Source: Candidatus Arcticimaribacter sp. UBA7428
GTDB taxonomy: Bacteria > Bacteroidota > Bacteroidia > Flavobacteriales > Flavobacteriaceae
Length of the DNA: 12,780 nucleotides
Assembly: GCA_002477625.1 (NCBI GenBank)
Contig: DLQQ01000060.1
Location: 1 to 12,780 of the forward strand
Direction: 5' to 3'
The translations under genes were made by a program, and so were the position numbers. Positions within the stretch are counted from its first letter, which is position 1. Each line of letters starts with the position of its first letter. The notes beneath the pieces are model-generated. The model was not told the origin of the DNA and made no database searches. It saw only the letters and a list, made by a program, of their open reading frames with translations. Shown in pieces: positions 1-6,883 of the stretch.

Positions 1-57
1 TGGTAGAGCATCTCCCTTTTAAGGAGAGGGTCCTGGGTTCGAGCCCCAGCCAGGTCA
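1..57 (+). tRNA. tRNA-Lys (anticodon TTT), 5' end cut by window
   Basis: The window opens inside the D arm. The anticodon stem TCTCC/GGAGA encloses the loop CTTTTAA, giving anticodon TTT (Lys). The T arm CTGGG-TTCGAGC-CCCAG follows, then the 3' acceptor strand CCAGGTC and discriminator A at 57. No CCA is encoded. The 5' acceptor strand lies outside the window. Only 6 nt separate it from the next tRNA, so the two are probably processed from one transcript. Confidence 0.93.
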
Positions 58-63
58 CTAACC

Positions 64-147
64 GCGCACGTGGCGGAATTGGTAGACGCGCTAGCTTGAG
101 GGGCTAGTGGCCTTTGGGCCGTGGAAGTTCGAGTCTTCTCGTGCGCA
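64..147 (+). tRNA. tRNA-Leu (anticodon GAG)
   Basis: This is a complete class II tRNA of 84 nt. Acceptor strands GCGCACG (64-70) and CGTGCGC (140-146) pair perfectly, with discriminator A147. Anticodon stem CTAGC/GCTAG encloses TTGAGGG, giving anticodon GAG. The long variable arm (GGCC-TTT-GGCC core) is the expected leucine identity feature. CCA is not encoded. Between 148 and 229 I see no convincing intrinsic terminator, only a short dyad at 159-169. Confidence 0.96.
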
Positions 148-229
148 CTTCATCTTTTAACCCCGGGTTTTACAGCTTCTGATTTTATTTTGTATTTTCG
201 TTTAATCTTTTTTAATAAAGACTAAACTA

Positions 230-1153
230 ATGAGCAAAGTTAAAAACAGTTTTAATATCAAGAATCTTGAAAACATTTCAGGAATCAAAGCCCATACCTT
301 ACGGATTTGGGAAAAAAGATACAACCTTCTCTCACCCGAAAGGACCGATACTAACATCAGAAGATATTCGCTTGATAGCCTGAGAAAACTTCTCAACATT
401 ACCTTACTTTACAACAACGGTTATAAAATATCTAAAATAGCAGCTTACGAGGAATCTGAAATTCTGCAACTTGTTCGCCAATTAGCCGTTACTTCCAAAT
501 CAGAACAGATGTCAATTAACAAATTGAAACTTGCAATGGTTAATTTTGACAGCATTTTATTCGATCTCACTTTTGACGAAATGCTTGTGGAAAAAGGTTT
601 TGATTTCATCTATATGAAGGTCTTTATACCGCTGCTTCATGAACTTGGGATTTTATGGCAAACCAATGCCATCTGCCTCTCGCACGAGCACTTTATCACA
701 AACCTCATCAAACAAAAGATACACGCTCAAACTCACCTAGCCCAAAGGTCAATAAAACCGAATGAAGACGGGCCTTGTTTTGTGTTGTTTTTACCTGAAA
801 ATGAGATTCACGAATTGAGTATTTTATATTTAAATCAGCTGCTCCTATCCAAAGGTTACAAAACTATCTTTTTAGGCCAATCGGTCCCCACTAACAGTCT
901 GGCTACTCTTTTGAGTTTTAGTTCACAATTGCATTTTGTTAGCTTTTGTATTGTAGAGCCAAATCTGGATGTCCTTGCTGATTTCATCTCCAATTTTGAT
1001 CAACAGATTATCAAAACAAGTGATTCTCGTTTATCTATTTTTGGCCCTAGAATAGATGATTTAGACCCCGAACAACTTCCTGACAGAATCGTTGCCTTCA
1101 AGGGTCTTGAAGAATTTAAACATAGGTTCCTAGAACCAACTGTAGTTGTATAA
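230..1153 (+). CDS. CarH/LitR-like MerR-family regulator with B12-binding domain
   Basis: The product is a 307-aa DNA-binding regulator, probably a cobalamin-dependent light-responsive repressor of the carotenoid genes just downstream. The MerR winged helix lies at about residues 8-75, with the family-typical stretch around TLRIWEKRY (23-31) and RRYS (44-47). A B12-type four-helix cap follows at about 95-175 and a Rossmann-like cobalamin-binding domain at about 182-300. The CarH cap signature W-x9-EH is intact (W143, E153, H154). E192-x-H194 is the likely cobalt-ligand motif, with Ser197 where many B12 proteins have Gly. In characterised CarH proteins adenosylcobalamin drives tetramer formation and repression in the dark, and light breaks the complex. 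That this protein is light-responsive is inference from those residues. The ATG at 230 gives the full MerR domain. The next gene is crtB, 82 nt downstream of the stop. Confidence 0.85.
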   Translation: MSKVKNSFNIKNLENISGIKAHTLRIWEKRYNLLSPERTDTNIRRYSLDSLRKLLNITLLYNNGYKISKIAAYEESEILQLVRQLAVTSKSEQMSINKLKLAMVNFDSILFDLTFDEMLVEKGFDFIYMKVFIPLLHELGILWQTNAICLSHEHFITNLIKQKIHAQTHLAQRSIKPNEDGPCFVLFLPENEIHELSILYLNQLLLSKGYKTIFLGQSVPTNSLATLLSFSSQLHFVSFCIVEPNLDVLADFISNFDQQIIKTSDSRLSIFGPRIDDLDPEQLPDRIVAFKGLEEFKHRFLEPTVVV

Positions 1154-1161
1154 TTTTTATG

Positions 1162-1169
1162 TAATTTTG
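1162..1169 (+). promoter_or_regulatory. Candidate -7 box of the crtB promoter
   Basis: TAATTTTG matches the Bacteroidota -7 consensus TAnnTTTG exactly. It lies 9 nt after the merR stop and would place transcription start near 1175, inside or at the edge of the dyad at 1175-1191. No good TTTG -33 element is present at the usual 19-20 nt spacing, so this may be a weak or regulated promoter, or a chance match in AT-rich DNA. Confidence 0.35.
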
Positions 1170-1174
1170 AAAAT

Positions 1175-1191
1175 AATTCTAGCATAGAATT
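1175..1191. promoter_or_regulatory. Perfect inverted repeat, candidate MerR/CarH operator
   Basis: AATTCTA (1175-1181) and TAGAATT (1185-1191) are perfect 7-bp inverted repeats around a 3-bp GCA centre. The site lies in the merR-crtB gap, just downstream of a candidate -7 box, where a bound repressor would block transcription. Assigning it to the adjacent MerR-type protein is inference from position. The sequence does not obviously match published CarH operators, and no second copy was seen upstream of merR. Confidence 0.4.
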
Positions 1192-1235
1192 TCGGAATAT
1201 CGGATTACTATTTTTTGCTTGATCAAAAAAAATCA

Positions 1236-2075
1236 ATGAAAACTTTATTTGATAACGTATCGAATGAATGCAGTAAGATTGTTACTGTATCCTACAGTAC
1301 CTCTTTTTCATTAGCAACCAAGATGTTACACAGATCGATCCGAAAAGATATTTATAACATTTATGGATTTGTTCGCTTTGCTGATGAAATTGTAGATAGT
1401 TTTCATTCATTCAATAAAGAAGAGTTACTGGATCGTTTCGAGAGTGACTTATTCCATGCCATAGAACACAAAATAAGTTTAAATCCGATTCTAAACTCCT
1501 TTCAAGAGACCTATCATCTCCACAATCTAGACATCGAACACGTTAAGGCTTTTCTCAAAAGTATGCGTTGGGATTTGCATAAAAAAAATTACCTCTCACA
1601 AGAAGACTATAAAGAATACATTTACGGATCCGCTGATGTTGTTGGACTGATGTGCCTAAAAGTTTTTGTAAAAGGGAATACAGAACAATATGATGCCCTC
1701 AAGGAGTATGCGATGGCCTTGGGATCTGCTTTTCAAAAGGTGAATTTCTTAAGGGATTTAAAAGCCGATCAAGAGGGATTGGAACGGTCTTACTTCCCAG
1801 AAATTGACCTAAAGCGTTTTGATGAAAAAGCAAAATTGAAAATCATAAATGAAATTGAGGCAGATTTCAAAGCAGGTTTGATTGGTATTTTAAACCTCCC
1901 AAACGAAGCCCGCTTTGGGGTCTATACTGCATATAAATATTACCACAAACTGTTACGAAAACTGAAGAAGATTCCTTCAAATCATATAAAGGAAACTCGT
2001 GTTCGAGTTCCCAACTATCAAAAAATTAGTGTTCTGGCTCAGTCTTATTTAAATTATCGATTCAATACTCTATAG
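1236..2075 (+). CDS. crtB: Phytoene synthase CrtB
   Basis: A 279-aa trans-isoprenyl diphosphate synthase of the squalene/phytoene synthase family, which condenses two geranylgeranyl diphosphates to phytoene, the first committed step of carotenoid synthesis. Seen in the sequence are YSTSF (20-24), the first aspartate-rich motif DEIVD (50-54), YGSADVVG (130-137) and the second motif NFLRDLKAD (170-178) that binds the Mg-diphosphates. Length is normal for bacterial CrtB. ATG 1236 is preferred over the in-frame TTG at 1215, because the seven extra residues are not family-like. The stop at 2073-2075 directly abuts the crtZ ATG, so the two are translationally coupled. Its usual partner, phytoene desaturase CrtI, is not adjacent. 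Confidence 0.93.
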   Translation: MKTLFDNVSNECSKIVTVSYSTSFSLATKMLHRSIRKDIYNIYGFVRFADEIVDSFHSFNKEELLDRFESDLFHAIEHKISLNPILNSFQETYHLHNLDIEHVKAFLKSMRWDLHKKNYLSQEDYKEYIYGSADVVGLMCLKVFVKGNTEQYDALKEYAMALGSAFQKVNFLRDLKADQEGLERSYFPEIDLKRFDEKAKLKIINEIEADFKAGLIGILNLPNEARFGVYTAYKYYHKLLRKLKKIPSNHIKETRVRVPNYQKISVLAQSYLNYRFNTL

Positions 2076-2522
2076 ATGGCTACTTTTATTTGGATTTTAA
2101 TTTACGTTGCTACTTTTCTTTTCATGGAATTCATGGCTTGGTTCTCTCATAAATTCATCATGCACGGTTTTTTATGGCATCTGCACAAAGATCATCATAA
2201 GAAAGACCACGGATCTTGGTTTGAGCGCAACGATTTATTTTTTATTTTCTATGCCGTTGTGAGCATGTCTCTCGTCATTCTATGGGGAGAATACGGTTTC
2301 TGGGCTGGTTTGCCGATGGCACTAGGGATTTTTACCTACGGAATGAGTTATTTCATTGTTCATGATATCTTCATACACCAACGCTTTAAGCTTTTCCGAT
2401 CCACTAACTCGAAATATGCAAAAGGGTTACGAAGAGCACATAAAATTCATCACAAGAGCATTCACAAAGGTGGGGGTGAATGTTTTGGAATGCTTTGGGT
2501 GCCGATGAAATATTTTAAATAA
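2076..2522 (+). CDS. crtZ: Beta-carotene hydroxylase CrtZ (fatty acid hydroxylase superfamily)
   Basis: A 148-aa integral-membrane di-iron hydroxylase that adds 3-hydroxyls to the beta-rings of carotenoids (beta-carotene to zeaxanthin). The histidine clusters that ligate the iron pair are all present: H25xxxxH30, H35xHxxHH41, H96DxxxH101 and H122xxHH126. Hydrophobic segments lie at about 3-22, 54-70 and 75-95. Size matches bacterial CrtZ. It starts at the base after the crtB stop, with no room for its own promoter, so it is the second gene of a crtB-crtZ operon. Its substrate needs a lycopene cyclase, and none is encoded here. The end is only 7 nt from the end of the convergent surA-like gene. 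Confidence 0.92.
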   Translation: MATFIWILIYVATFLFMEFMAWFSHKFIMHGFLWHLHKDHHKKDHGSWFERNDLFFIFYAVVSMSLVILWGEYGFWAGLPMALGIFTYGMSYFIVHDIFIHQRFKLFRSTNSKYAKGLRRAHKIHHKSIHKGGGECFGMLWVPMKYFK

Positions 2523-2529
2523 TCTGGAT

Positions 2530-3939
2530 TTACTTCTTAGACCAATTGTTTGTGAATTCACAAGCTCGATAATCCTTGCTAATACTTACATAAGTATCTT
2601 CAATTTTTTCCTGGGTCCATTTTTCGATAGCTTTCAACTGCTTATCTTTCAAAGCAAGTTCTTTAATACGGGTGTAGTCTTGTGAATAATCTGCTACATG
2701 CTCATCGAAACGATTTGTAATCTTAATGATTTTGTGTTTCTTTAATCCCGAACGATCTTCATCCAGCAGAGGAAGCGATATCTCACCTTCTTTCAGTTTA
2801 CTCACTTGATTGTAAAGTGTCGGATCCATCTTAGTAAGTTCGAATCGCGTATCGCCTGTTACAGGGTTGAGCAGTACACCCCCGCTATTTCTGGTTTCTT
2901 TTTCACTTGAAAAATTAAAGGCCGCATCAGAAAAAGTGATTTCATCTTCAAGAATACGCTTGCGGATCGTGTCCAATACTTTCCTGGAATCATTGAGTTG
3001 GACAGGATCAACTTTTGGTGTCAACAAAATATGTCGCACATCTACCTGCTGTCCTCTAATCTTATCTACAGTTAAAATATGCCAGCCAAAGTCAGATTTA
3101 AAAGGCTTAGAGATTTCTCCTTCTTCAAGACCAAAAGCAACATCTCTAAATTCTTTTACCATACGAGGACGCTTTCTGTGAAGCGTATATTTCCCTCCTG
3201 TAGACCGAGAACCTGGATCTTGAGAGTACAAAATAGCCTTAGATGCAAAACTCAAACCCTTTTCTTCAACATCATTTTTAAAATCTTTTAGTTTTTCAAC
3301 TACACGCTGCGTTTCTTCATCAGTAACTTCAGGCTCGATTACAATTTGAGCTAATTCAATTTCAGTACCAAAAACAGGTAATTCTTCTTTTGGGATTTGA
3401 CCGAAAAAGCTTCGGACTTCTTCGGGAGTAATTTCGATCTTAGAAACAATATCAGACTGCATTAAAGCAGCTAATTTTTGAAGTTTATTAATTTCAAAAA
3501 GTTGTTCTCTAAAAGAAAGTTCGTCAGGTTTATTATAAAATTCAAGAACTTTTTCAATGCTTCCTAATTGCTCTGTAAAATACTCAATACTCTGATCTAC
3601 ATAACTGTACACCTCAGAATCACTAATTTCTAAACTGTCTTGTACTGCATGGTGAGCATAGAGCTTGTCTTCCATTAACTTCCCCAAAAGCTGGCAACGT
3701 TCGATGCCATCGGTAGGAATCCCTTGCGACTTCATATCGACTAAGGTTTTATCTATATCAGAATCTAAAATCACATAGTCTCCCACAACAGCGGAAACCC
3801 CATCAATCTTGGTTCGTTTGAAACTACTCTTAATTTCAAGAGGGCCTTGAGCAAAAGTTTGTACACTAAAAACAAAAGCTGTGAAAAGCAGCAAAGCAGT
3901 TTTAACGGTAGAGTTGAAATTTCTTTGTTTGTATTGCAT
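2530..3939 (-). CDS. surA: SurA-like periplasmic peptidylprolyl isomerase, two parvulin domains
   Basis: A 469-aa exported chaperone/prolyl isomerase likely to escort outer-membrane proteins through the periplasm. A Sec signal peptide (positively charged start, hydrophobic core TALLLFTAFVFS, ending near TFAQ, about residue 31) precedes a SurA-type N-terminal region (about 40-185). Two rotamase/parvulin domains follow at about 194-295 (with EISKPFKSDFGWHIL) and 298-405 (starting at VRHILL), then a helical tail. ATG 3939 is chosen over a further-upstream in-frame TTG at 3978, because it directly begins the signal peptide. The 5' end overlaps the upstream lipoprotein gene by 38 nt, so the two are one transcription unit. 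No terminator is visible in the 7-nt gap to convergent crtZ. Confidence 0.88.
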   Translation of the reverse strand: MQYKQRNFNSTVKTALLLFTAFVFSVQTFAQGPLEIKSSFKRTKIDGVSAVVGDYVILDSDIDKTLVDMKSQGIPTDGIERCQLLGKLMEDKLYAHHAVQDSLEISDSEVYSYVDQSIEYFTEQLGSIEKVLEFYNKPDELSFREQLFEINKLQKLAALMQSDIVSKIEITPEEVRSFFGQIPKEELPVFGTEIELAQIVIEPEVTDEETQRVVEKLKDFKNDVEEKGLSFASKAILYSQDPGSRSTGGKYTLHRKRPRMVKEFRDVAFGLEEGEISKPFKSDFGWHILTVDKIRGQQVDVRHILLTPKVDPVQLNDSRKVLDTIRKRILEDEITFSDAAFNFSSEKETRNSGGVLLNPVTGDTRFELTKMDPTLYNQVSKLKEGEISLPLLDEDRSGLKKHKIIKITNRFDEHVADYSQDYTRIKELALKDKQLKAIEKWTQEKIEDTYVSISKDYRACEFTNNWSKK

Positions 3940-4801
3940 CTTGTAGTATTTCTTTATCAAATTGTTTAATAAAATCAAGCTTTCTTTTGTTGAAAACGAT
4001 TTTACGAATTGTGTTTTCTACCGAAACCAGGGGAGCAACTTCGTTTCGTAAAATATAATCGTTTACAAAAAGCAAATATACTTCGAAAGCATCCTCAACA
4101 AGAAAAAATTGTGATTTTTTTAGGTAGTCTTCAAAGTTATCTTCGTTGATTATAGGAAGTGTCCGAATTAATTCTCTTTTTGCAAGCCACAACGAGTCTT
4201 TGAGTTCGTATGAATTGAATTGGAAGGTGAGCGAATCTAAAAAACGAACATCTTCTTCCTGAAAACGAATCAGCTTATTTTTAATTTCCAATAAATCAAT
4301 GTTTTCTGAAGGTAAAGCAATGTAGCGGAGGTTGACCATAATTTCATTCAACCGGAAGTTGTTTTGATTTTCTTGGTAAAAAGCCTCAACTTCTGCCTTA
4401 CTTATCACCGTGTCAATATTCGATTTTACAATGAATTCTTTATAACTCCTACTCCACAAATCCGAACGATATGAATTCACTAATTCATCCAGTTCCTTTT
4501 GAGTTTCAATGTCGAGGTTGATGATGGCTTGATCAAAGAGAAGTTGCTTCCGTGCCCAGTTGTTGATGTAGTTTTCAGATTGAATAATACTATCCGTTTT
4601 AGATGAAAAAACAGTGATGTTTTCTCTAAGTTCAGAACGATATAAATAGGAATTACCAGCACGTGCTAAAACAACATCTTGCTTTTCACTATACAACTGA
4701 TCACAACCACTAACAAAAAAGAAAAGGAAGGTTACAGCTCCTATCCAATATAAAAAAAGAGGTTGAACTTTGGATCGAATAAATTGGCTTGCTTTTTGCA
4801 T
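3902..4801 (-). CDS. Predicted lipoprotein, SurA N-terminal-like, without a parvulin domain
   Basis: A 299-aa envelope protein. The N-terminus has basic residues, then a hydrophobic segment ending in the lipobox VSGC, with Cys33 as the predicted lipidation site, followed by DQLYSEKQ. The mature part begins with VLARAGNSYLYRSEL, typical of the SurA/PpiC N-terminal chaperone region. The rest is helical and charged, with no recognisable parvulin active-site region, so it is probably a chaperone-like partner rather than an isomerase. The ATG at 4801 is preferred to a TTG at 4822 because it gives a normal lipoprotein signal length. It overlaps the following surA-like gene by 38 nt. Flavobacterial annotations often call such proteins peptidylprolyl isomerase on N-terminal similarity alone. 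The function is inferred from context. Confidence 0.75.
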   Translation of the reverse strand: MQKASQFIRSKVQPLFLYWIGAVTFLFFFVSGCDQLYSEKQDVVLARAGNSYLYRSELRENITVFSSKTDSIIQSENYINNWARKQLLFDQAIINLDIETQKELDELVNSYRSDLWSRSYKEFIVKSNIDTVISKAEVEAFYQENQNNFRLNEIMVNLRYIALPSENIDLLEIKNKLIRFQEEDVRFLDSLTFQFNSYELKDSLWLAKRELIRTLPIINEDNFEDYLKKSQFFLVEDAFEVYLLFVNDYILRNEVAPLVSVENTIRKIVFNKRKLDFIKQFDKEILQDAIQTKKFQLYR

Positions 4802-4842
4802 AAATTTGTTAAACGATAACAACGAGAAAAAATAAATTTATT

Positions 4843-4856
4843 GTGTCATTTGACAC
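4843..4856. promoter_or_regulatory. Perfect 14-bp dyad in a divergent intergenic region
   Basis: GTGTCA-TT-TGACAC is a perfect inverted repeat 42 bp upstream of the lipoprotein start, in the 173-bp gap between that gene and the divergent T9SS-domain gene. The remaining gap is very AT-rich. It holds a short AT palindrome at 4831-4842 and a loose 7-bp inverted repeat (4909-4915/4934-4940), neither convincing. No full TTTG/TAnnTTTG promoter was found on either strand here. An operator role is a guess from symmetry and position. Confidence 0.35.
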
Positions 4857-4974
4857 CTTTTTATGTTAAAATTCTTAATAACTTTATTAAACCACTACTA
4901 AACAGTGTGTTAATTGTTTATAAATCCTTTTTTATTAACAACAATATTAATAACTTGCATGTATAATTGAAAGA

Positions 4975-5307
4975 ATGAAAACCAGTACGTATTCTTTATT
5001 ATTAATTTTACTTCTCGCTTTCCCTAAAGTGTACAGCAATTCCCCTCCGCTAATTTCTTCTGCAAGCTCAATTTCAACTCAAGATATTGTAAAATTATTT
5101 TACAGCAATGGCCAAATCCAAATAGATGGTTTAATGGGTACTGGATCGATTCAAATTTACAGTATCATTGGAAATGAGATTGCTCGCTTCTCCAACGAAA
5201 CCCTGGCAAATTTCAAAAAACCTGTTGCCTTGGAATCCGGCAATATGTACATCGTGCGTATTGAAACCGAAACCAATGTCAAAACCTACAAGTTAATCGC
5301 AAACTAG
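4975..5307 (+). CDS. Small secreted protein made of a T9SS type A-like sorting domain
   Basis: A 110-aa protein with a clear signal peptide (hydrophobic SLLLILLLAF core, cleavage near residue 21, VYS). A short linker leads directly into a C-terminal T9SS type A-like sorting domain at about 38-110. The typical pattern is visible: a strand ending IYSIIGNEIARF (like the family's vyd..Gk.v), then ALESGNMYIVRIET (like l.s.GvYiv.v) and a closing TYKLIAN. In known T9SS cargo this domain follows a large enzyme or adhesin and is cleaved at the cell surface. Here no cargo precedes it. It stands alone between the divergent lipoprotein gene and convergent guaB. A near-consensus -7 box (TATAATTG, 4962-4969) ends only 5 nt before the ATG. 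It could be a remnant of a larger gene or a genuine small exported protein. Confidence 0.75.
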   Translation: MKTSTYSLLLILLLAFPKVYSNSPPLISSASSISTQDIVKLFYSNGQIQIDGLMGTGSIQIYSIIGNEIARFSNETLANFKKPVALESGNMYIVRIETETNVKTYKLIAN

Positions 5308-5338
5308 TCGATTAAATTTCAATTCAACCCAATAAAAA

Positions 5339-6811
5339 TCATGGACTGTAGTTTGGGGCTTCCTTGGTGATTTGAATATTATGCGGATGACTTTCTCTAA
5401 TTCCCGAAGCTGTTAGTTGAACAAACTTTCCTTGCTCTCTTAATTCATCAACATTAGCTGAACCACAATACCCCATCCCCGCTTTTAAGCCTCCTAAAAA
5501 CTGATGGATACTTTCTACAAGTTCTCCTTTATATGGCACACGACCTACAATACCTTCCGGGACTAATTTTTTGATGTCGTCTTCAACATCTTGAAAATAA
5601 CGATCCTTACTCCCTTTATTCATAGCTTCTACAGAACCCATACCCCGATAAGATTTAAATTTTCGACCTTCGAAAATGATGGTCTCTCCTGGGGATTCTT
5701 TTGTACCAGCCAGTAAGCTTCCCAACATCACACACGATGCTCCAGCTGCAATTGCCTTTGGAATATCTCCAGTATATCGTATACCACCATCAGCAATAAT
5801 GGGTACTCCACTATCCTTGATCGCTTCCGCGACTTGAAGAACAGCTGATAATTGGGGATATCCTACTCCTGCTATAATTCGCGTCGTGCAAATAGACCCT
5901 GGTCCAATACCAACTTTTACGGCATCGGCTCCCAAATCAACTAAGTATTTTGCAGCGGCTCCAGTAGCTATATTTCCAACAACTACATCAAGATCGGGGA
6001 ACGAAGCTTTAACTTCTTTTAAAACCGAAGCAACACCTTTAGTATGGCCGTGAGCTGTGTCAATTACTATTGCATCAACTCCTGCGTTTACAAGGGCTTG
6101 TGTTCGTTCAACTGCATCGGCAGTTACACCAACAGCTGCAGCAACACGAAGTCTTCCAAATGCATCTTTATTCGCAATGGGCTTAGTGGTATGCTTTGTT
6201 ATATCTCTGAATGTAATCAAACCAACTAAGTTTCGATTCTCATCAATTACAGGTAATTTTTCTATTTTATGTTTTTGTAAAATCTCTTCCGCATCGGACA
6301 ACGAAGTTCCTTCCTTAACCGTTATTAGGTTTTTAGAAGTCATAACCTCTGTTATTGGGCGTTGATCATTTTTCTCAAATCGTAAATCTCGATTCGTTAC
6401 GATCCCACTCAATTTACCCTCTTCGTCTACTATTGGAATTCCACCAATCTTATACTGGGTCATGTTTCTATTCGCATCTGCAACTATTGCCGTTAAAGGA
6501 AGGACAACAGGATCTAAAATCATTCCAGACTCCGAACGTTTTACCATCCGCACTTTGGCAGCCTGCTCTGCAATGGTCATGTTCTTATGAAGAACGCCAA
6601 TTCCACCTTCTCGAGCCATAGCAATTGCCATTTGGCTTTCTGTTACCGTATCCATGGCTGCAGAAACTATAGGAATATTTAGCGGGATGTTTCTAGAAAA
6701 CTTTGTATTGATTTTTACATCACGTGGTAAAACTTCTGAATATGCGGGAACGAGAAGTACATCATCGTAGGTTAGACCTTGTTCGACAAATTTTGGATTA
6801 TTTGAAATCAT
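5339..6811 (-). CDS. guaB: IMP dehydrogenase GuaB
   Basis: A 490-aa cytosolic enzyme oxidising IMP to XMP with NAD+, the rate-limiting step of guanine nucleotide synthesis. It is a TIM barrel interrupted by two CBS domains (about 95-210, with [20 protein letters not shown] and [20 protein letters not shown]). The catalytic loop is GPGSICTTR, with Cys308 as the nucleophile. [25 protein letters not shown] and [10 protein letters not shown] form the phosphate site, and [10 protein letters not shown] is in the mobile flap. Length is normal and all key residues are present. ATG 6811 has a consensus -7 box upstream, so it is probably transcribed separately from the 6884 gene. The 3' end faces the T9SS-domain gene at 31 nt, with no obvious terminator. 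Confidence 0.98.
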   Translation of the reverse strand: MISNNPKFVEQGLTYDDVLLVPAYSEVLPRDVKINTKFSRNIPLNIPIVSAAMDTVTESQMAIAMAREGGIGVLHKNMTIAEQAAKVRMVKRSESGMILDPVVLPLTAIVADANRNMTQYKIGGIPIVDEEGKLSGIVTNRDLRFEKNDQRPITEVMTSKNLITVKEGTSLSDAEEILQKHKIEKLPVIDENRNLVGLITFRDITKHTTKPIANKDAFGRLRVAAAVGVTADAVERTQALVNAGVDAIVIDTAHGHTKGVASVLKEVKASFPDLDVVVGNIATGAAAKYLVDLGADAVKVGIGPGSICTTRIIAGVGYPQLSAVLQVAEAIKDSGVPIIADGGIRYTGDIPKAIAAGASCVMLGSLLAGTKESPGETIIFEGRKFKSYRGMGSVEAMNKGSKDRYFQDVEDDIKKLVPEGIVGRVPYKGELVESIHQFLGGLKAGMGYCGSANVDELREQGKFVQLTASGIRESHPHNIQITKEAPNYSP

Positions 6812-6812
6812 A

Positions 6813-6835
6813 GCAACTGCTTAGAAATTAGTTGC
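6813..6835 (-). promoter_or_regulatory. Small stem-loop in the guaB leader, against the start codon
   Basis: GCAACT (plus strand 6813-6818) and AGTTGC (6830-6835) could form a 6-bp stem with an 11-nt loop in the guaB mRNA, ending one base before the AUG. It could affect ribosome access. The stem is short and may be chance. It does not resemble a known purine riboswitch. Confidence 0.25.
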
Positions 6836-6838
6836 AAG

Positions 6839-6846
6839 CAAAATTA
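6839..6846 (-). promoter_or_regulatory. guaB: -7 box of the guaB promoter
   Basis: On the minus strand this reads TAATTTTG, an exact match to TAnnTTTG. It sits 27 nt upstream of the guaB ATG, giving a leader of roughly 20 nt. The -33 region is poor: a TTTA lies too close at 15 nt, so this element alone supports the promoter. Confidence 0.5.
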
Positions 6847-6883
6847 TGGAATAATACGCGTTAAACAGTACTATTCTCTGGTT

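Noticed and set aside
159..169. Dyad AACCC-C-GGGTT after tRNA-Leu as a terminator
   Set aside because: As RNA it allows only a 4-bp stem with a 3-nt loop, and the following T run is part of the stem. Too weak to call.
1193..1208. CGGAATAT / CGGATTAC tandem repeat before crtB
   Set aside because: Two imperfect 8-nt units in AT-rich DNA; nothing else supports a function.
2523..2529. Search for a bidirectional terminator between crtZ and the surA-like gene
   Set aside because: The 7-nt gap and flanks contain no hairpin; transcripts may simply overlap.
2867..3291. Open frames on the plus strand opposite the surA-like gene
   Set aside because: They lie wholly inside a well-supported gene, have no family resemblance and no start signals; shadows of the coding strand.
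4831..4842. AATAAATTTATT palindrome as a further operator copy
   Set aside because: Made only of A and T, shares no spacing or GATT core with the 25-bp operators, and is expected by chance.
4909..4940. TGTTAAT ... ATTAACA inverted repeat as a terminator or operator
   Set aside because: Arms of 7 bp with an 18-nt gap, AT-only apart from one base, and no hairpin stability.
6044..6621. Open frames on the plus strand opposite guaB
   Set aside because: guaB is complete with all catalytic motifs in the other strand; cysteine- and serine-rich translations are typical antisense artefacts.
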